A DNA stretch of 64,000 bases, taken from positions 1,515,001-1,579,000 of the forward strand of contig CANJKZ010000922.1 of assembly GCA_947471745.1 (NCBI GenBank), written 5' to 3'. Under the pieces are notes generated by a model. The model did no database searches. It was not told the DNA's origin and saw nothing but the letters and a program-made list of their open reading frames with translations. This stretch comes from Closterium sp. Naga37s-1. Taxonomy: Eukaryota > Streptophyta > Zygnematophyceae > Desmidiales > Closteriaceae. Shown here piece after piece: positions 33,233 through 44,841 of the stretch (positions are counted from its first letter, which is position 1; every line of letters starts with the position of its first letter). The position numbers and the translations under genes are program-made.

Positions 33233-34694
33233 CAGTGATTCTGACAGACGTCCGTGGCCTCCATCCACCCGTTCGCTTGGCAGCCGACCACGACATCTGC
33301 ATACAAGGAAGCGGTGGTTAATCCTTTTTTCTTTTTCTTTTTTCTTTTTTTTTTACGTCCAAAACACCCACGATAACATGTGCTTACCATTCGGGAAGTC
33401 ACCCTTTGGCAGTGCCTTGCGCTTGAAAAACACCCACGGCTTCAACTTCTTCCCCACCGCCGTGCACGCTAGCATGACGGTGACTCTTTCTTTCTGGTAA
33501 CCACCACTGCGGATGGGCACCGACTTCACGCCCGTCTGCTCCACGGTGGTAGTGGCCGGCATCTCCAACCAAAGAGGCATCTAGTCGGCGTTGATTATGT
33601 ATTGATTGTGGATTGCGTACTCCTTGCGTGCGTCGCCGACGAACTGCCAAAATTCTTTGCACTGTGTCGCCACGTCTGTGCACAAGGAGGGAAGGACAGA
33701 TAGGAAGAAGGATGAGTACCGCTACAAGATAAAGATATTAACACGGGAGCAACAACTCTTAAACCATGCGATGTAAGCGAGGAACGAGGCACTTACGCTC
33801 TTGTGTTTTCTGCGCCACCTTAGTTTTCATGCGCACGCTGAGGTTCCACTGCTGACTCCCTTTCCATTTGACTTCCGGGAACAGCACCTTCATCACTTTG
33901 CGTGACCAATCTTGGAGCCGGCCGACTGAAACTGCAACACCGCGGCGTCGCCAGTCGAGGAGTTGAGCGTACACCTTTAACTCCATGGGTCTGTACCAAG
34001 AAGACATCACGCGCCCATGAAGTCGACACTATGCGGCGTGTGAAGCCTTGAGCTCCTTCGCTTGGATTTTCCACTCCGTCAGGCATTTGCTGTGTATGCC
34101 GGACTCACGCGCGACCTCGCTTATCGATGCCGCCAGCTCCAGCCGCACGAGCCACCTGAGTTTCTCCTGGGCGGTGTAGGAGTACCGTTTATGTTGAGAC
34201 GGCTTGTGCCTGGGAGAGGGGGGGCGGGCATCTCGGTTCTCGGAGGAGGGGTGGGGGCGTTTTTTGTTGATCGGCGGATACGTCGGTATCGGCATCTTCT
34301 CGTGTGGTGCGTTGCGCCACCAAGACTCCACACCGTCGTCGTCATCGGCAGTTGCACCACAATCTGGGAACATGTCCTCCTCGGCGCCCACTTCACTGTC
34401 GCCTCCACCAACGCCGTCGCCGCTGTTTTGCTTATCGGCAGCCACGTCATCGTCGGCGCCCACAGCCGAGTCGTCCCACGTGCAGGCTTCGGGCTGTCCC
34501 CACCGTGGTGCAGGCGGCGGAGCCTGGTTGAACACATCCGGGGCCTTGGGTGTGTCCGCTTCTGACAGCCACATGTCGAAAGTGGCTGGTAAATACACCT
34601 CGAGCACGGGCCGTTGGTGAGCACCGGTACCGATACCGATATCAGGCGGATTCGGGGGAGCGGGAGGAGCGGGAAGAGCAGGAGGTGCAGGAGG
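33233..34694 (-). mobile_element. pogo/Tigger-like DNA transposon fragment with transposase relic
   Basis: On the minus strand, from 34690 downward: a Pro/Asp-rich N-terminal stretch, the helix-turn-helix RYSYTAQEKLRWLVRLELAA...VARESGIHSKCLTEWKIQ (psq/CENP-B-like), a second DNA-binding segment near 33950, and a DDE endonuclease part with PLWLEMPATTTVEQTGVKSV...VMLACTAVGKKLKPWVFFK. A GTAAGC donor near 33385 and an acceptor near 33300 could join to VVVGCQANGWM, another family motif. The C-terminal catalytic region is missing at the E3 3' LTR, and no terminal inverted repeats are seen, so it is truncated at both sides. Confidence 0.7.
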
Positions 34695-34828
34695 TGTCAA
34701 AAGATATGCTTGTTATTGTCTAGGCTGTATTGGGGTTAGCCTTAGAGGGTACAAAAACAATCTCGACACTCTAGTCTTGTACCCCAACCTTGACCTAATC
34801 CATCATTCCCTATGACTTAGTCTTTACA
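34695..34828 (+). repeat. E4 5' LTR, 134 bp
   Basis: Starts TGTCAAAAGATATGC and ends GTCTTTACA, followed by the primer site TGGTAACTAGAGCAGG. Confidence 0.85.
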
Positions 34829-34889
34829 TGGTAACTAGAGCAGGAGGTCTCTAGGACCTAAGAATCGGGCCCACCTAACTGTGTTACCC

Positions 34890-35316
34890 TACCTGCCTTG
34901 CCTACTGCCGGCGCGCGCCTCGGCTGCAGCGCGCGTATCTTTTTTTTCGCGCGCGCCTCGGCTGTTAGCGCGCGCGTCACTGTTTTTAGCGCGCGCCTCT
35001 GCTGCAGCGCCGCGGGCTGACCCGTGTCGCTCGCGCAGCTCGCGTCGAGCCCGCGCAGCTCACCGCCGCGCGCAGCCCGCCGTCGCGTGCAGCCCGCCGT
35101 CGCCCCGCGCGCCGCGTCTGTCGCCAGCGCGGCCCGACGCTGCGCCGCGCGTCGCGTCGGCCGCCTGCGCGGCCCGCTACTGCTTAGCGTGCTGCTTTAG
35201 GGGCTTGCGTGCGGCCGCTCCTGCCTGCTGCCTGCTGCCTCTGCCTTTACTTGTGGCCTGGTGCCTGCTGCCTCTTGTCTGCTGCCTGCTGCCTCCTGCC
35301 TCTGCCTGGAGCCATT
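34890..35316 (+). repeat. E4 GC-rich leader with degenerate repeats
   Basis: GCGCGCGCCTCGGCTG-type units followed by CTGCCTGCTGCCTCTGC-type units up to the gag start. Less regular than the other leaders. The E6 leader at 51055 has the same two-part layout. Confidence 0.75.
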
Positions 35317-38300
35317 ATGATGACGCCTAACGTTCTAGCGTTCGAGCCTGACGGTCGCCCCATAGAGTTCGCTGTGTGGTTAGACGATCTCCAGCTGTTC
35401 CTTCTGACCGATGCCAAAGAGGGCGTTTCCCTGTTCGATTACGTATCTGGCACTGCCGTTGCTCCTGCTGCCGATGCTCCTGCTCTCGAACGCTCACAGT
35501 GGCAGACTCGCGATGCTGCTGCACGCCTCGCTATTAGGAACCACCTGCCGATTACTGAGCGCGCGCATTTCAGCCAGCACAAATCTGCTAAGACACTGTA
35601 CGACGCTGTAGTTGCGCGCTACTCCTCCCCGGCCACTGCAGCCATAGGTCGACTCATGCTACCTTACCTGTTCCCCGACCTTTCCTCGTTCACCACTGCT
35701 GAGGACCTCATTTCCCACCTGCGCGCCACTAACACTCGCTTTCGTGCCGCCCTTTCAGCCGAGTTCTGCGCCGCAAACCCCCCCCTGATGTACTTCACTC
35801 TCTATTTCCTCGTCACCCGCCTCCCTGACACTCTTAGCTCAGTCAGGGACCACTTCCTAGCGCTCGACCCCCCCACTCTCACTGTCGACGACTTCGAGAA
35901 GCACCTCCTAGCAACAGAGAAGAACATCCTCGCTGTAGGTGCTGCTCGTGGCACTCCGCGCTCTCCCCTCTTTGAGGGGTGCTCCCCCTCCCCTCTCACC
36001 CCCTCCTACACCTCCGCAGCTGCTGCTCACGACTACCTTGGTGCTGAGGAGGTCGGGGCTGCTTCCTCTCCTAGTGGGAAGCGTCGCAGCGGCAGGGGCG
36101 ACAAGGGTGGCAGGGGAGGTGGGGGTGGCGGTGGAGGTGGCAGTGGTGCAGGCGGCGAGGGAGGTGGAGGTGGTGGGGGTGGTCGTGCGGGTGGAGGTGG
36201 TGGAGGTGGTGGTGGGGGCGGCGGGGGCACTGGGAGCGGTGGAAGTGGTAGCGGTAGCAGTGGGGGAGGGGGGAGCGGTGGTGGCAGTGGTGGTCCGGGC
36301 CAGCAGCAGTCGCAGCAGCAGCAGCAGCAGCAGTAGCAGCGTCAGCGCCAGACCCCCACTTCCCAGCAGCTTCTTGACTGGTATGCCGGGCGTGGGGCTT
36401 CAGGGGGTCCTGGTCGCTGCCCCTATATCATTCGCACAGGTCCCCGCACTGGTCGCCAGTGCACAGGGTTTCACATGGAGCAGCGCTGCTTCGCTCGGCT
36501 TAGTGACGCCTGGCGAGCCAAGTTTCCCGATGCTACTGAGTTCCCCAACTGGACAGACCTGCTCAGGCGTGATGTACCTATCTTTGATCTTGACTATGAG
36601 GCAATTCTTGCTGCTATGTATGCATTGACTGTTAGTGCTGAGGGTGACTGCTACTTGTGTGTGCCGCCGGATCCTAGTATAGCCCCTGGTATAGTCCCTG
36701 CAGCACTAGGTGCTTGTGAGTCTGCTCCCCTTGGTACTGCACCTGCACAGGCCTTGCACACCTTAACACTTGACTCTAGTGCTTCCCGCTTCTTCTTTCG
36801 CGACAGTACCACAGTCACTCCCCTCCCTGCACCTGTTCCTGTCTCCCTGGCTGACCCCTCTGGGGGCCCAGTGCTTGCACGGTCTTCCACTGTGCTTCCG
36901 TGTCCGGCGGTCCCGTCTGGTGAGCTGTCTGGTCTCCACCTCCCCTCGTTCTCTACGAACTTGGTGAGCAACGCTGTCCTCCAGGATACGGGTGTTGACA
37001 CCTTCACCCCTGGCCGGCAGCGTGTGGCGATCTGCACGTGCTCCCAGACCGGCCGCCACCTGGCCACGTTCACCCGTGCGCCAGGGTCTAGTCTGTACAC
37101 CCTCACCACTGCGTCGCGCTCCACCCCTTTGTCTCCCCAGCTGCACGCGTCTGCTCAGGTAGCTACCCAGTGTGAGTGTCACCGGCTGTCTCACGACACT
37201 CTCCTGTGGCACCACCGCCTGGGCCACCCCTCCCTGCCTCGCCTTCGTAGCATGCACTCTCGCTTTCTGGTCTCTGGTCTTCCCAGGTCTCTGCCTGCCC
37301 TCCCTCCCTCGCCTGCGCCGCCCTGCATTCCTTGCGTCGAGGGGCGGCAGCGCGCCGCTCCTCACTCCTCCTTGTTCCCTCCCACAGAGGCTCCACTGCA
37401 GACTCACCACCTGGACGTGTGGGGCCCAGCCCGCGTCCGTGGACAGGGCCACGAGCGGTACTTCCTGCTGGTTGTCGACGACTACACGCGCTACACCACG
37501 GTCTTCCCCTTGCAGCGCAAGGCGGTCCCTGATGTTTTGATCCCCTGGATTCGCGCTACTCGTCTCCAGCTCCGCGAGCGGTTCCAGTCGGACTTTCCTG
37601 TCCTGCGTCTGCACTCTGACAGAGGTGGTGAGTTCTCCTCAGACCTCTTGGCAGCCTTCTGTGCGGAGCACGGCATCCGCCAGACTTTCACGCTTCCGGC
37701 TTCTCCGCAGCAGAATGGGGTTGCAGAGCGCCGCATTGGCTTGGTCATGGAGGTCACTCGTACCTCTATGATCCATGCGGCTGCCCCCCATTTTCTGTGG
37801 CCGTTTGCGGTCCGGTACGCCGCGCATCAGCTCAACCTTTGGCCCCGTGTCTCCTTGCCGGAGACCTCGCCCACACTGCTGTGGACGGGGAAGGTTGGCG
37901 ACGCGTTGCGTTTCCGGGTCTGGGGTGCTCGTACCTTTGTTCGCGATACCACCGCGGACAAGCTCTCCCCTCGCGCCATTCCTTGCGTCTTCCTTGGCTT
38001 TGTCCCTGACGCGCCTGGCTGGCAGTTTTACGACCCCGCCTCGCGCCGTGTCTTTGCGTCCCAGGACGTCACCTTTGACGAGTCAGTCCCCTTTTACCGC
38101 CTCTTCCCCTACCGCACTGCTCCTCGCCCTCTCCCGCCGCTCTTTCTTGCCCCAGGTCCTCCCCAGGTAGACCCCCTCCCCGCACCAGGTCCTGCTCCTT
38201 CCGGTGTTTCTCAGGCAGACCCTCCCGTCCCTGCGCCTGTTGAGGTCACTGGTGACTCCGGTCCTGCTGGCGGTGGTACTGTCCCTGGGGGTACGGAGCT

Positions 38301-39250
38301 TGGAGGTGCGCAGCGTGGGGATGCTGAGTCTGGGGGCACTGGACGTGAGGGGCCTGAGGGTACGGAGCCTGGAGGTGCTGCGCCTGCGCGTGAGGAGCCC
38401 GGAGGTCCTGCGTCTGGGGGTGCTGAGTCTGGAGGTGCTGTGTCTGGGGGTGCTGAGCTTGCGTGTGCGGAGCCTGGGGGTACTGAGTCTGGGGGTGAGT
38501 CGCCTGAGGGTTCTGAGACTGCTGTTACGCGGTCTCCTTGGCGTAGCCGTCTTCGTCCGCGTGTGCCTCTCACCTCCCAGCAGCTGCACAACTGGTACGG
38601 TCGCCGTCAGCGTTGCGCTTCTGCACCCCAGGGCTCTACTGCTGGGGGTTCTTCTGCTGGCGTCACTGGAGCTGGGAGTGGTGCTGGTCCTTTGCCTGCT
38701 GGAGGTCCTGGTGTCGCTGGTCCCGGAGGTGCTCGTACTGGGGGTACTGGAGCTGCTGGGGCTGCCGGTGGTGTGTCTGAGGGTGCTACTGCTGGTGGCA
38801 CTGCGGTTGGAGACCCTGGGACTGGAGGTGCCGGTTCTGGGGGTGCTGCACCAGGTGGGGCTGGTGCTGAGGGTTCTGGAGCTGCTGGAGGTGCTGGAGC
38901 TGCTGAGGGTGCTGGGGCTGCTGACGGTACTGGATCTACTGGAGGTGCTGGAGCTGCTGAGGGTACTGGAGCTGCTGAGGGTGCTGGAGCTGCTGGAGGT
39001 GCTGGAGCTGCTAAGGGTACTGGAGCTGCTAAGGGTGCTGGAGCTGCTGGAGGTGCTGGAGCTGCTGAGGGTGCTGGAGCTGCTGATGCTGGTGGCACTG
39101 CACAGCCGCGCCTGTTCTTTGCTCCGCCGTCCCCGTCGTCTCTGCCACCGCCTGACTCCGTGCTTCGCCAGGTTCTTAGCCTCCCGTCGTCTACTGGTCT
39201 TCCGTTACAGCCTGGCTCACCTCTGCCTGCTCCTTCTCCTTACACTGAGC
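35317..39250 (+). pseudogene. E4 gag-pol relic up to the integrase/RT spacer
   Basis: The gag begins MMTPNVLAFEPDGRPIEFAV then WLDDLQLF, has AVVARYSS and MLPYLFPDLSSF, a poly-Gly stretch (about 36110-36300), a Gln tract, and the variant motif C-X13-C-X3-H-X4-C (CPYIIRTGPRTGRQC then TGFH). The protease has LHTLTLDSSASRFFF, and integrase has LLWHHRLGHPSLPRLRS, HHLDVWGPARVRG, HSDRGGEFSS and SPQQNGVAERRIG. A long Gly/Ala/Glu spacer follows (GAGAAEGAGAAGGAGAAKG). Confidence 0.85.
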
Positions 39251-39751
39251 AGGGGCGTAAGGGGCGCGTCAGCAGGGGCCGGCAGAGGGGCGCGCCAGCA
39301 GGGGCGCGTCAGCGGGGGCGCGCCAGCAGGGGCCGGAAGGGGCCGCGAAGAGCCGTCGAAGAGGGCCGCGAAGGGCCGTGAGGGGGCCGCGAAGGGCCGC
39401 GAAGGGCCGCGAAGGGCCGCGAAGGGGCCTCGAAGGGCCGCGCAAGGGGCCACGAAGGGCAGCGAGGGGCCGCGAAGGGCCGCGAAAGGGGGGCCGCGAA
39501 GGGCCGCGAAGGGGGGCCGCGAAGGGCCGTTAAGGGGCCGCGAAGGGCCGCGAGGGGCCGCGAAGGGCCGCGAAAGGGGCCTCGAAGGGCCGCCAAGGGG
39601 GGCCGCAAAGGGCCTCTACGGGGCCGCGAAGGCCGCGAGGGGCCGCGAAGGGCCGCGAAGGGCAGGCGCACTGGGCGCTGCTAGGACAAACGCGAAACGC
39701 GCTTCGGGCAGGTAAGGAAAAAAAAATTCTTAGTTATGGGCCCTAAAAAAC

Positions 39752-40165
39752 ATGGCAAACGACGTGCAAAAGTTTGTCACTTCGTGCGACACGTGCCAGC
39801 GGATGAAAAGCAGTAAGCAGAAGAAAGCAGGACTTCTTCAGCCTTTACCCGTCCCGGAACAGCCTTGGCAAGTGGTCAGCTTGGATTTCATCACCGGTTT
39901 ACCACCTACCAACGCGGGGCATCACGCCATCCTGGTCGTCATCGACAAATTTTCAAAGATGGGACACTTCATTCCGACACATACAACCGCACGCACGGAG
40001 GAAACGGCACAGCTATTCCTCAAACACATCATCTCACAGCACGGGATCCCAACAACCCTCATATCTGACAGGGACCCCAAGTTTACTAGCAAGTTCTGGA
40101 AAGAGCTCATGTCGCTCATGGGGACACGCCTCGCAATGTCATCTGCATATCATCCCCAAACCGAT
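39752..40165 (+). pseudogene. Ty3/gypsy integrase fragment
   Basis: Reads CDTCQRMKSSKQKKAGLLQP, then WQVVSLDFITGLPPTNAG, VIDKFSKMGHFIPTH, TTLISDRDPKFTSKFWKEL and SSAYHPQTD: the zinc-binding end and catalytic core of a gypsy (chromovirus-like) integrase. At 40166 it passes directly into a copia integrase segment (VFRVWGSRAFVRDTSADKLS). This is the only gypsy-type sequence seen in the window. Confidence 0.88.
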
Positions 40166-40438
40166 GTGTCGGTGTTCCGGGTCTGGGGATCTCGTGCCTT
40201 TGTTCGCGATACGTCCGCGGACAAGCTCTCCCCCCGTGCTATCCCCTGCGTCTTCCTTGGCTTTGTCCCTGACGCGCCTAGCTGGCAGTTTTACCACCCC
40301 ACCTCGCGCCGTGTCTTCCCTTCTCAGGACGTCACATTTGACGAGTCAGTTCCCTTTTACCGTCTCTTCCTCTACCGCTCTGCCCCTCCCCGCCCCCGCC
40401 GCTCTTCCTTGCTCCCGGTCCCCCTCCGGTAGACCCCC

Positions 40439-40571
40439 TGTCAAACTTATATATGCTATAGTCTGTTTAGGCTGTAGTGGGGTAGTCCTTAGAGGGTACA
40501 ACACTTTTGTGTTTTCTACTTGTACCCCACCTGTTTCCTAGTTCACACTCATTCCTCTCATTATTCTCACA
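40439..40571 (+). repeat. LTR inside the composite insert, 133 bp
   Basis: TGTCAAACTTATATATGC...ATTCTCACA, followed by the primer-like TCGTATAGAGCAGG. About 85% like the E2/E3 LTR by eye, so of the same broad family. Confidence 0.85.
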
Positions 40572-41090
40572 TCGTATAGAGCAGGTTCCCTAGTGGAACT
40601 GTTTTTTAGGGCCCACCACTAAGATTTTTTTTTTCCTTACCTGCCCGAAGCGCGTTTCGCGTTTGTCCTAGCAGCGCCCCGTGCGCCTGCCCTTCGCGGC
40701 CCTTCGCGGCCCCTCGCGGCCTTCGCGGCCCCTTAGAGGCCCTTTGCGGCCCCCCTTCGTGGCCCTTCGAGGCCCCTTTCGCGGCCCTTCGCGGCCCCTT
40801 GCGGCCCTTCGCGGCCCCTTAACGGCCCTTCGCGGCCCCCCTTCGTGGCCCTTCGCGGCCCCCCTTTCGCGGCCCTTCGCGGCCCCTCGCTGCCCTTCGT
40901 GGCCCCTTGCGCGGCCCTTCGAGGCCCCTTCGCGGCCCTTCGCGGCCCTTCGCGGCCCTTCGCGGCCCCCTCACGGCCCTTCGCGGCCCTCTTTGACGGC
41001 TCTTCGCGGCCCCTTCCGGCCCCTGCTGGCGCGCCCCCGCTGACGCGCCCCTGCTGGCGCGCCCCTCTGCCGGCCCCTGCTGACGCGCCC

Positions 41091-41817
41091 CTCTGCCTGC
41101 TCCTTCTCCTTACGCTGAGCAAGGGGGCCTTGCTGAGCGTCATGAGCCTGCGTCGCGTCCTGTCTCACCTGTCCGTTCTGGTCGTTCCAGTCGTCGTGTT
41201 CCTCGTCAGCGTCAGCCGGCTGTCCCCGGCCCTTCCCTTGTCGTCCGTCGTCCTTCTTCTCCGCCGCCACGTGTTCACCTGCCGTCTCCGCCTGCGTCCT
41301 CTCTATCTGTCGATGCTGACCCTGCGTCTGACCGGTTTCGTGCTGAGCACCCTACTGTCACGCGTCTGCTAGCCACTGTTGTCGCCGACCCGTCGTTTGA
41401 GTCTGCTACTGCGTCTGCCTTAGTCGCTGAGCTTGTTGACTTTGCTGCTACCTGTCGTCTAGACTACGTCGCTAGTCTTGTTGCTAAGTCTTAGTCTGTC
41501 TGTCCTCCGTCCGTCGGGGGTGAGTGTGCTCTTCGCACGGACGTCCTTGAGGACAGGCAGGAGGACCTTGAGTGTCTTGCAGCCGCTGCGCCTCATCTCG
41601 TGGCCATGCTGCTTGCCCCTGAGGGAGACCCGGATGCACCAGACATCCCGACTCCGCGATCGTACGCTGAGGCGATCGAGGGTCCCTACTCCTCTCAGTG
41701 GCAGACAGCCATGGACGCAGAGATGGCATCCTGGCAGTCCACAGGCACCTACGTCGACGAGGTTCCCCCTCCTGGGGCGAACATCGTCAGTGGCATGTGG
41801 ATTTTCAGGGTGAAGCG
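41091..41817 (+). pseudogene. E4 spacer end and start of reverse transcriptase
   Basis: Resumes E4 after the composite insert. The spacer end is followed by VCPPSVGGECALRTDVLEDR, then LLAPEGDPDAPDIPTPRSYA and GANIVSGMWIFRVKR, where E5 begins. Confidence 0.85.
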
Positions 41818-41989
41818 TGTCAGTGGATCTGCACTGTGGATGCGCGCGGAAATCAACACCAACCCACCTTTACTCTGTACGAGCCTCAACGTGGCTCCAT
41901 CAGCTTCGCGCCACACCCACAATCTTCACATGGACAAAAAAAGACATTGGGCGCACTTCAAGTTCAATCACAATTCGCACATGTGTTAA

Positions 41990-42800
41990 AACTGCAGACA
42001 TCAACACCTTTTGACAGAAAGGACTTCTATACCTGGTCATTCGAATTCGAGCTGATGATGGAGGGCGCGCAAATAATTGGATTCTTCGACAGGTCCCTGC
42101 CATATCCAACGCATGGGACACAATATGACAAGCAGCAGTATACATATCAGTCACTAATGGCGTATACGATACTTCTTCGAAACATAACGCAAAACGAGCA
42201 GCAGAACATTCGGTCTTATCGAGGATACGGCAACTCCGCCGAGTTGGCGTACGACCACCTGAAGAACCTATATCAAGCAATAGACAGCGTTAACCAAAGT
42301 CGTCTCATGGCACAGCTGACAACAGTGGAAATGAAACCCAGCGAAAAGGGAATGGCATATATCAGCCGCCGTCGTGGACTGCGCGATAGACTCCTTCGAT
42401 GCGGAGGATCAATATCCGAAGAAGCCTTCGTAACAGTCATCATCGCTGGCCTCGGTCCTCATTGGCGCTCCACTCGAGCACTCCTTCGAGCTCACGGGAA
42501 AATCTCCGAAGCAGCACTCTGCGCCGAAATTCACGCTGAACAGCAGGATATGGACCTGCACGAAGAACGACACAAGAAGAAAGCGTCAGCACCAGAATTC
42601 GCGTTTCACACTTAACGACACTACAACAACAACAGCAATTGACAAAACAACCGTCAGGTTCAACAATACGTCCCACCGTTCTGTCACCTCTGCAAGACGT
42701 CCGGACATCCTCGCACACACTGCCCGAATCAGCAGTAGTCGACATCGCCGCAACGTCAACTTTGGCCCTCAAGCAGTCAAGTAGCTTCTACGCAGACGCA
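41990..42800 (+). pseudogene. E5 gag relic
   Basis: Gag domain with TPFDRKDFYTWSFEFELMME, YQSLMAYTILLRNIT and HWRSTRALLRAHGKISEAAL, followed near 42680 by a canonical knuckle FCHLCKTSGHPRTHCP (C-X2-C-X4-H-X4-C). This contrasts with the variant motif of the GC-rich families. Confidence 0.82.
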
Positions 42801-42867
42801 TCCCACCAATCAAGTACAGTCTTCAACGTCTTCAACGACAAAACCTGAACAAGGAACAAGAAACATC

Positions 42868-44841
42868 GTGAGCTGCATGACAAGAATGACAGACTCCTGC
42901 ATCACCGGATCACCACCCCACTACTCACCAGAAGAACAGCTTGACGAGAGCACTCCTCGCCGCGAATCACTGGAGCCCAACCCGACGTATGCAGCCATCG
43001 CCCAGAGCGAGTTGTTCGGGAAAGACACTTGGTCCTTGGACAGCTGCTGCGGACAACACATGTGCTCCTCGGGTCGCTTCGTTCAACAGGGACATCAACT
43101 TCAGCGCAAAGTTGTAATCACCGTCGCCAACAACCAGAATCTGCACACACGACGACAAGGAATCGTACAACTTCAGTCTCGAGAAACTAATTTTATTCTA
43201 CAAATGTCAAAGGTTTTGATTGTAGAAGGACTCGGCTACAACTTACTCAGTGTCAGTCAACTGATGGCGAAGGGCATTCATCTCGAAGCAGACAGCACCA
43301 CTCACGAGTTTAAGTTATTCCACGGAAAGGGCGGACTCTACATCGGCCAGGCAGTCTTGAAGAATAATGTCTTCGTTCCTGACTTCGTTCCAGACCAAGG
43401 TACCGCCGATAGCGACGCCATCGTCAACTTAGCTTCTTGGACACATCCACCTGATCTCGATCCCGACTTCAGTCCTGGAGGATTTTGGTATTCACATACC
43501 ATACCTGAAGCAGAAAGAACACGGGCATTAGCAACAATCCGGCAAGAAGAAACAACATCGACAGCAGCGGAAACAACATCGACAGCAGCGGAAACAACAT
43601 CGATAGCAGCGGAAACAACATCGACAGCAGCAGCAACACCTACGACACCAATCGCGGGCTCTTCGACGGCACCAGTTCTCATCGACGACACTCCACCTCC
43701 TGCGCAGCAGTTAACTCCCACTCCACGCAAAGTTCACAGAAGCGCCAATCTCACCGCGGGATTTTACTCCAACTCCAATTTGTACAGGCGCTCACCGGGA
43801 CATCGTGCGAGCAAATCACTGTGGCACGAAAGACTGGGTCATCCAAGCAACACGGCGTTAAATAACACGATCAAGGCAGCAGTACTCGACAAAGATTCTT
43901 TACTTCTACCCGACGGCAGAGAACTTCAACGAGTCCGAGGAACCTGTTTTACTTGCCCCGAAGCCGACTTACCTCATCAACCATTTGTCTCTCACCACAA
44001 TCCAAGCGCGCCAGCCTATGCACCACTCGAGAAAGTATATAGCGACATTCTGTATACTCGCGAACAAGGATAGGAAGCATATAACTATGTGATTACTTTC
44101 ATCGACGCCGCCACCCGATACGTCTGGCATCTCAACCTCCCAAGTCGCGACATGGCCTTCGAAGCCTTCGTCGCTTGGCTACTTGTGGCAGAACGAGAAT
44201 CAGGAGCAAAGCTGAAAAGCTTTCAGTCAGACGGGGGAGGTGAAGATCAGTCACAAAGGTTCAGGCAGTACCTCGCAGAACGAGGCATCAAGCGACTCAT
44301 CTCGCTTCCCTACGCCCATCAACAGCAAGGCGTGGCAGAACGGATGAAAAGAACTCTCCAGAACACCATGCGCAAACTGTTGCGTGGCATGCGACTGCCC
44401 AACCACCAGAGGCCTGAGGCGATGGACCACGCTGTCATGCTGCACAACTTGCTCTCATCATCATCGCTCCCGAACAATGCATCACCGCACCTGCTGTGGA
44501 CAGGAAAAGTTGGCAACACAAAAATGTTACGAGTTTTTGGGTGCATGGTACAATATCGACCGCACACTGCGAGAGCCGGAAGATTTTCCCAACGCGCACA
44601 GTGGGGGCTACACCTCGGCATCGAAAAGCATTGCAACGCATGGAAGATTTTCGACGTCCATTCGAAGGAAACAGTAGCAGCACGTGATGTCATTTTTTAC
44701 GAGCGACTCACACTTCAAACGTACCTGGACAACCTGGCAGCAAATCGAGACCTCACGGGCGACTTCCGTGGCAACCGAGCTTCTGCTTCAGCAGCAAACG
44801 AAGCTGACTGGGACCGAGCTTCTGCTTCTGAGTCCACTTAG
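42868..44841 (+). pseudogene. E5 protease and integrase relic
   Basis: The protease region has TWSLDSCCGQHMCSSGRFV and VEGLGYNLLSVSQLMAKGIH. A Thr/Ala repeat (TTSTAAE, four units) precedes integrase. Integrase has SLWHERLGHPSNTALNN, CFTCPEADLPHQPF, TFIDAATRYVWHLNL, FQSDGGGEDQSQRF and GVAERMKRTLQNTMRKLLRG. Confidence 0.85.

Larger units (their letters stand above)
39256..41090. mobile_element. Composite insert with 490-bp inverted arms inside E4
   Basis: The left arm 39261-39750 and right arm 40602-41091 are inverted copies of a copia leader built from GGCCGCGAAGGGCC units, about 97% alike by eye and equal in length. Between them lie a Ty3/gypsy integrase fragment (39752-40165), a copia integrase-to-spacer fragment (40166-40438) and an LTR with primer site (40439-40583). 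The 35-bp direct repeat beginning CTCTGCCTGCTCCTTCTCC flanks the whole (39221-39255 and 41091-41125, two differences), so it looks like an insertion with a long target duplication. Chimeric and broken. Confidence 0.78.
34695..41817 (+). mobile_element. E4: Ty1/copia element holding a composite insert; 3' end replaced by E5
   Basis: Parts: 5' LTR 34695-34828, primer site TGGTAACTAGAGC, GC-rich leader to 35316, gag from 35317, protease about 36740, integrase about 37170-38140, Gly/Ala spacer to about 39240, composite insert (about 39256-41090), spacer end and start of reverse transcriptase 41091-41817. At 41817 it meets E5 and no 3' LTR is seen. Only a few breaks are evident besides the insertion, so this is among the better-preserved copies. 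The preceding 5-mer is GGAGG; the partner duplication cannot be identified. Confidence 0.82.
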
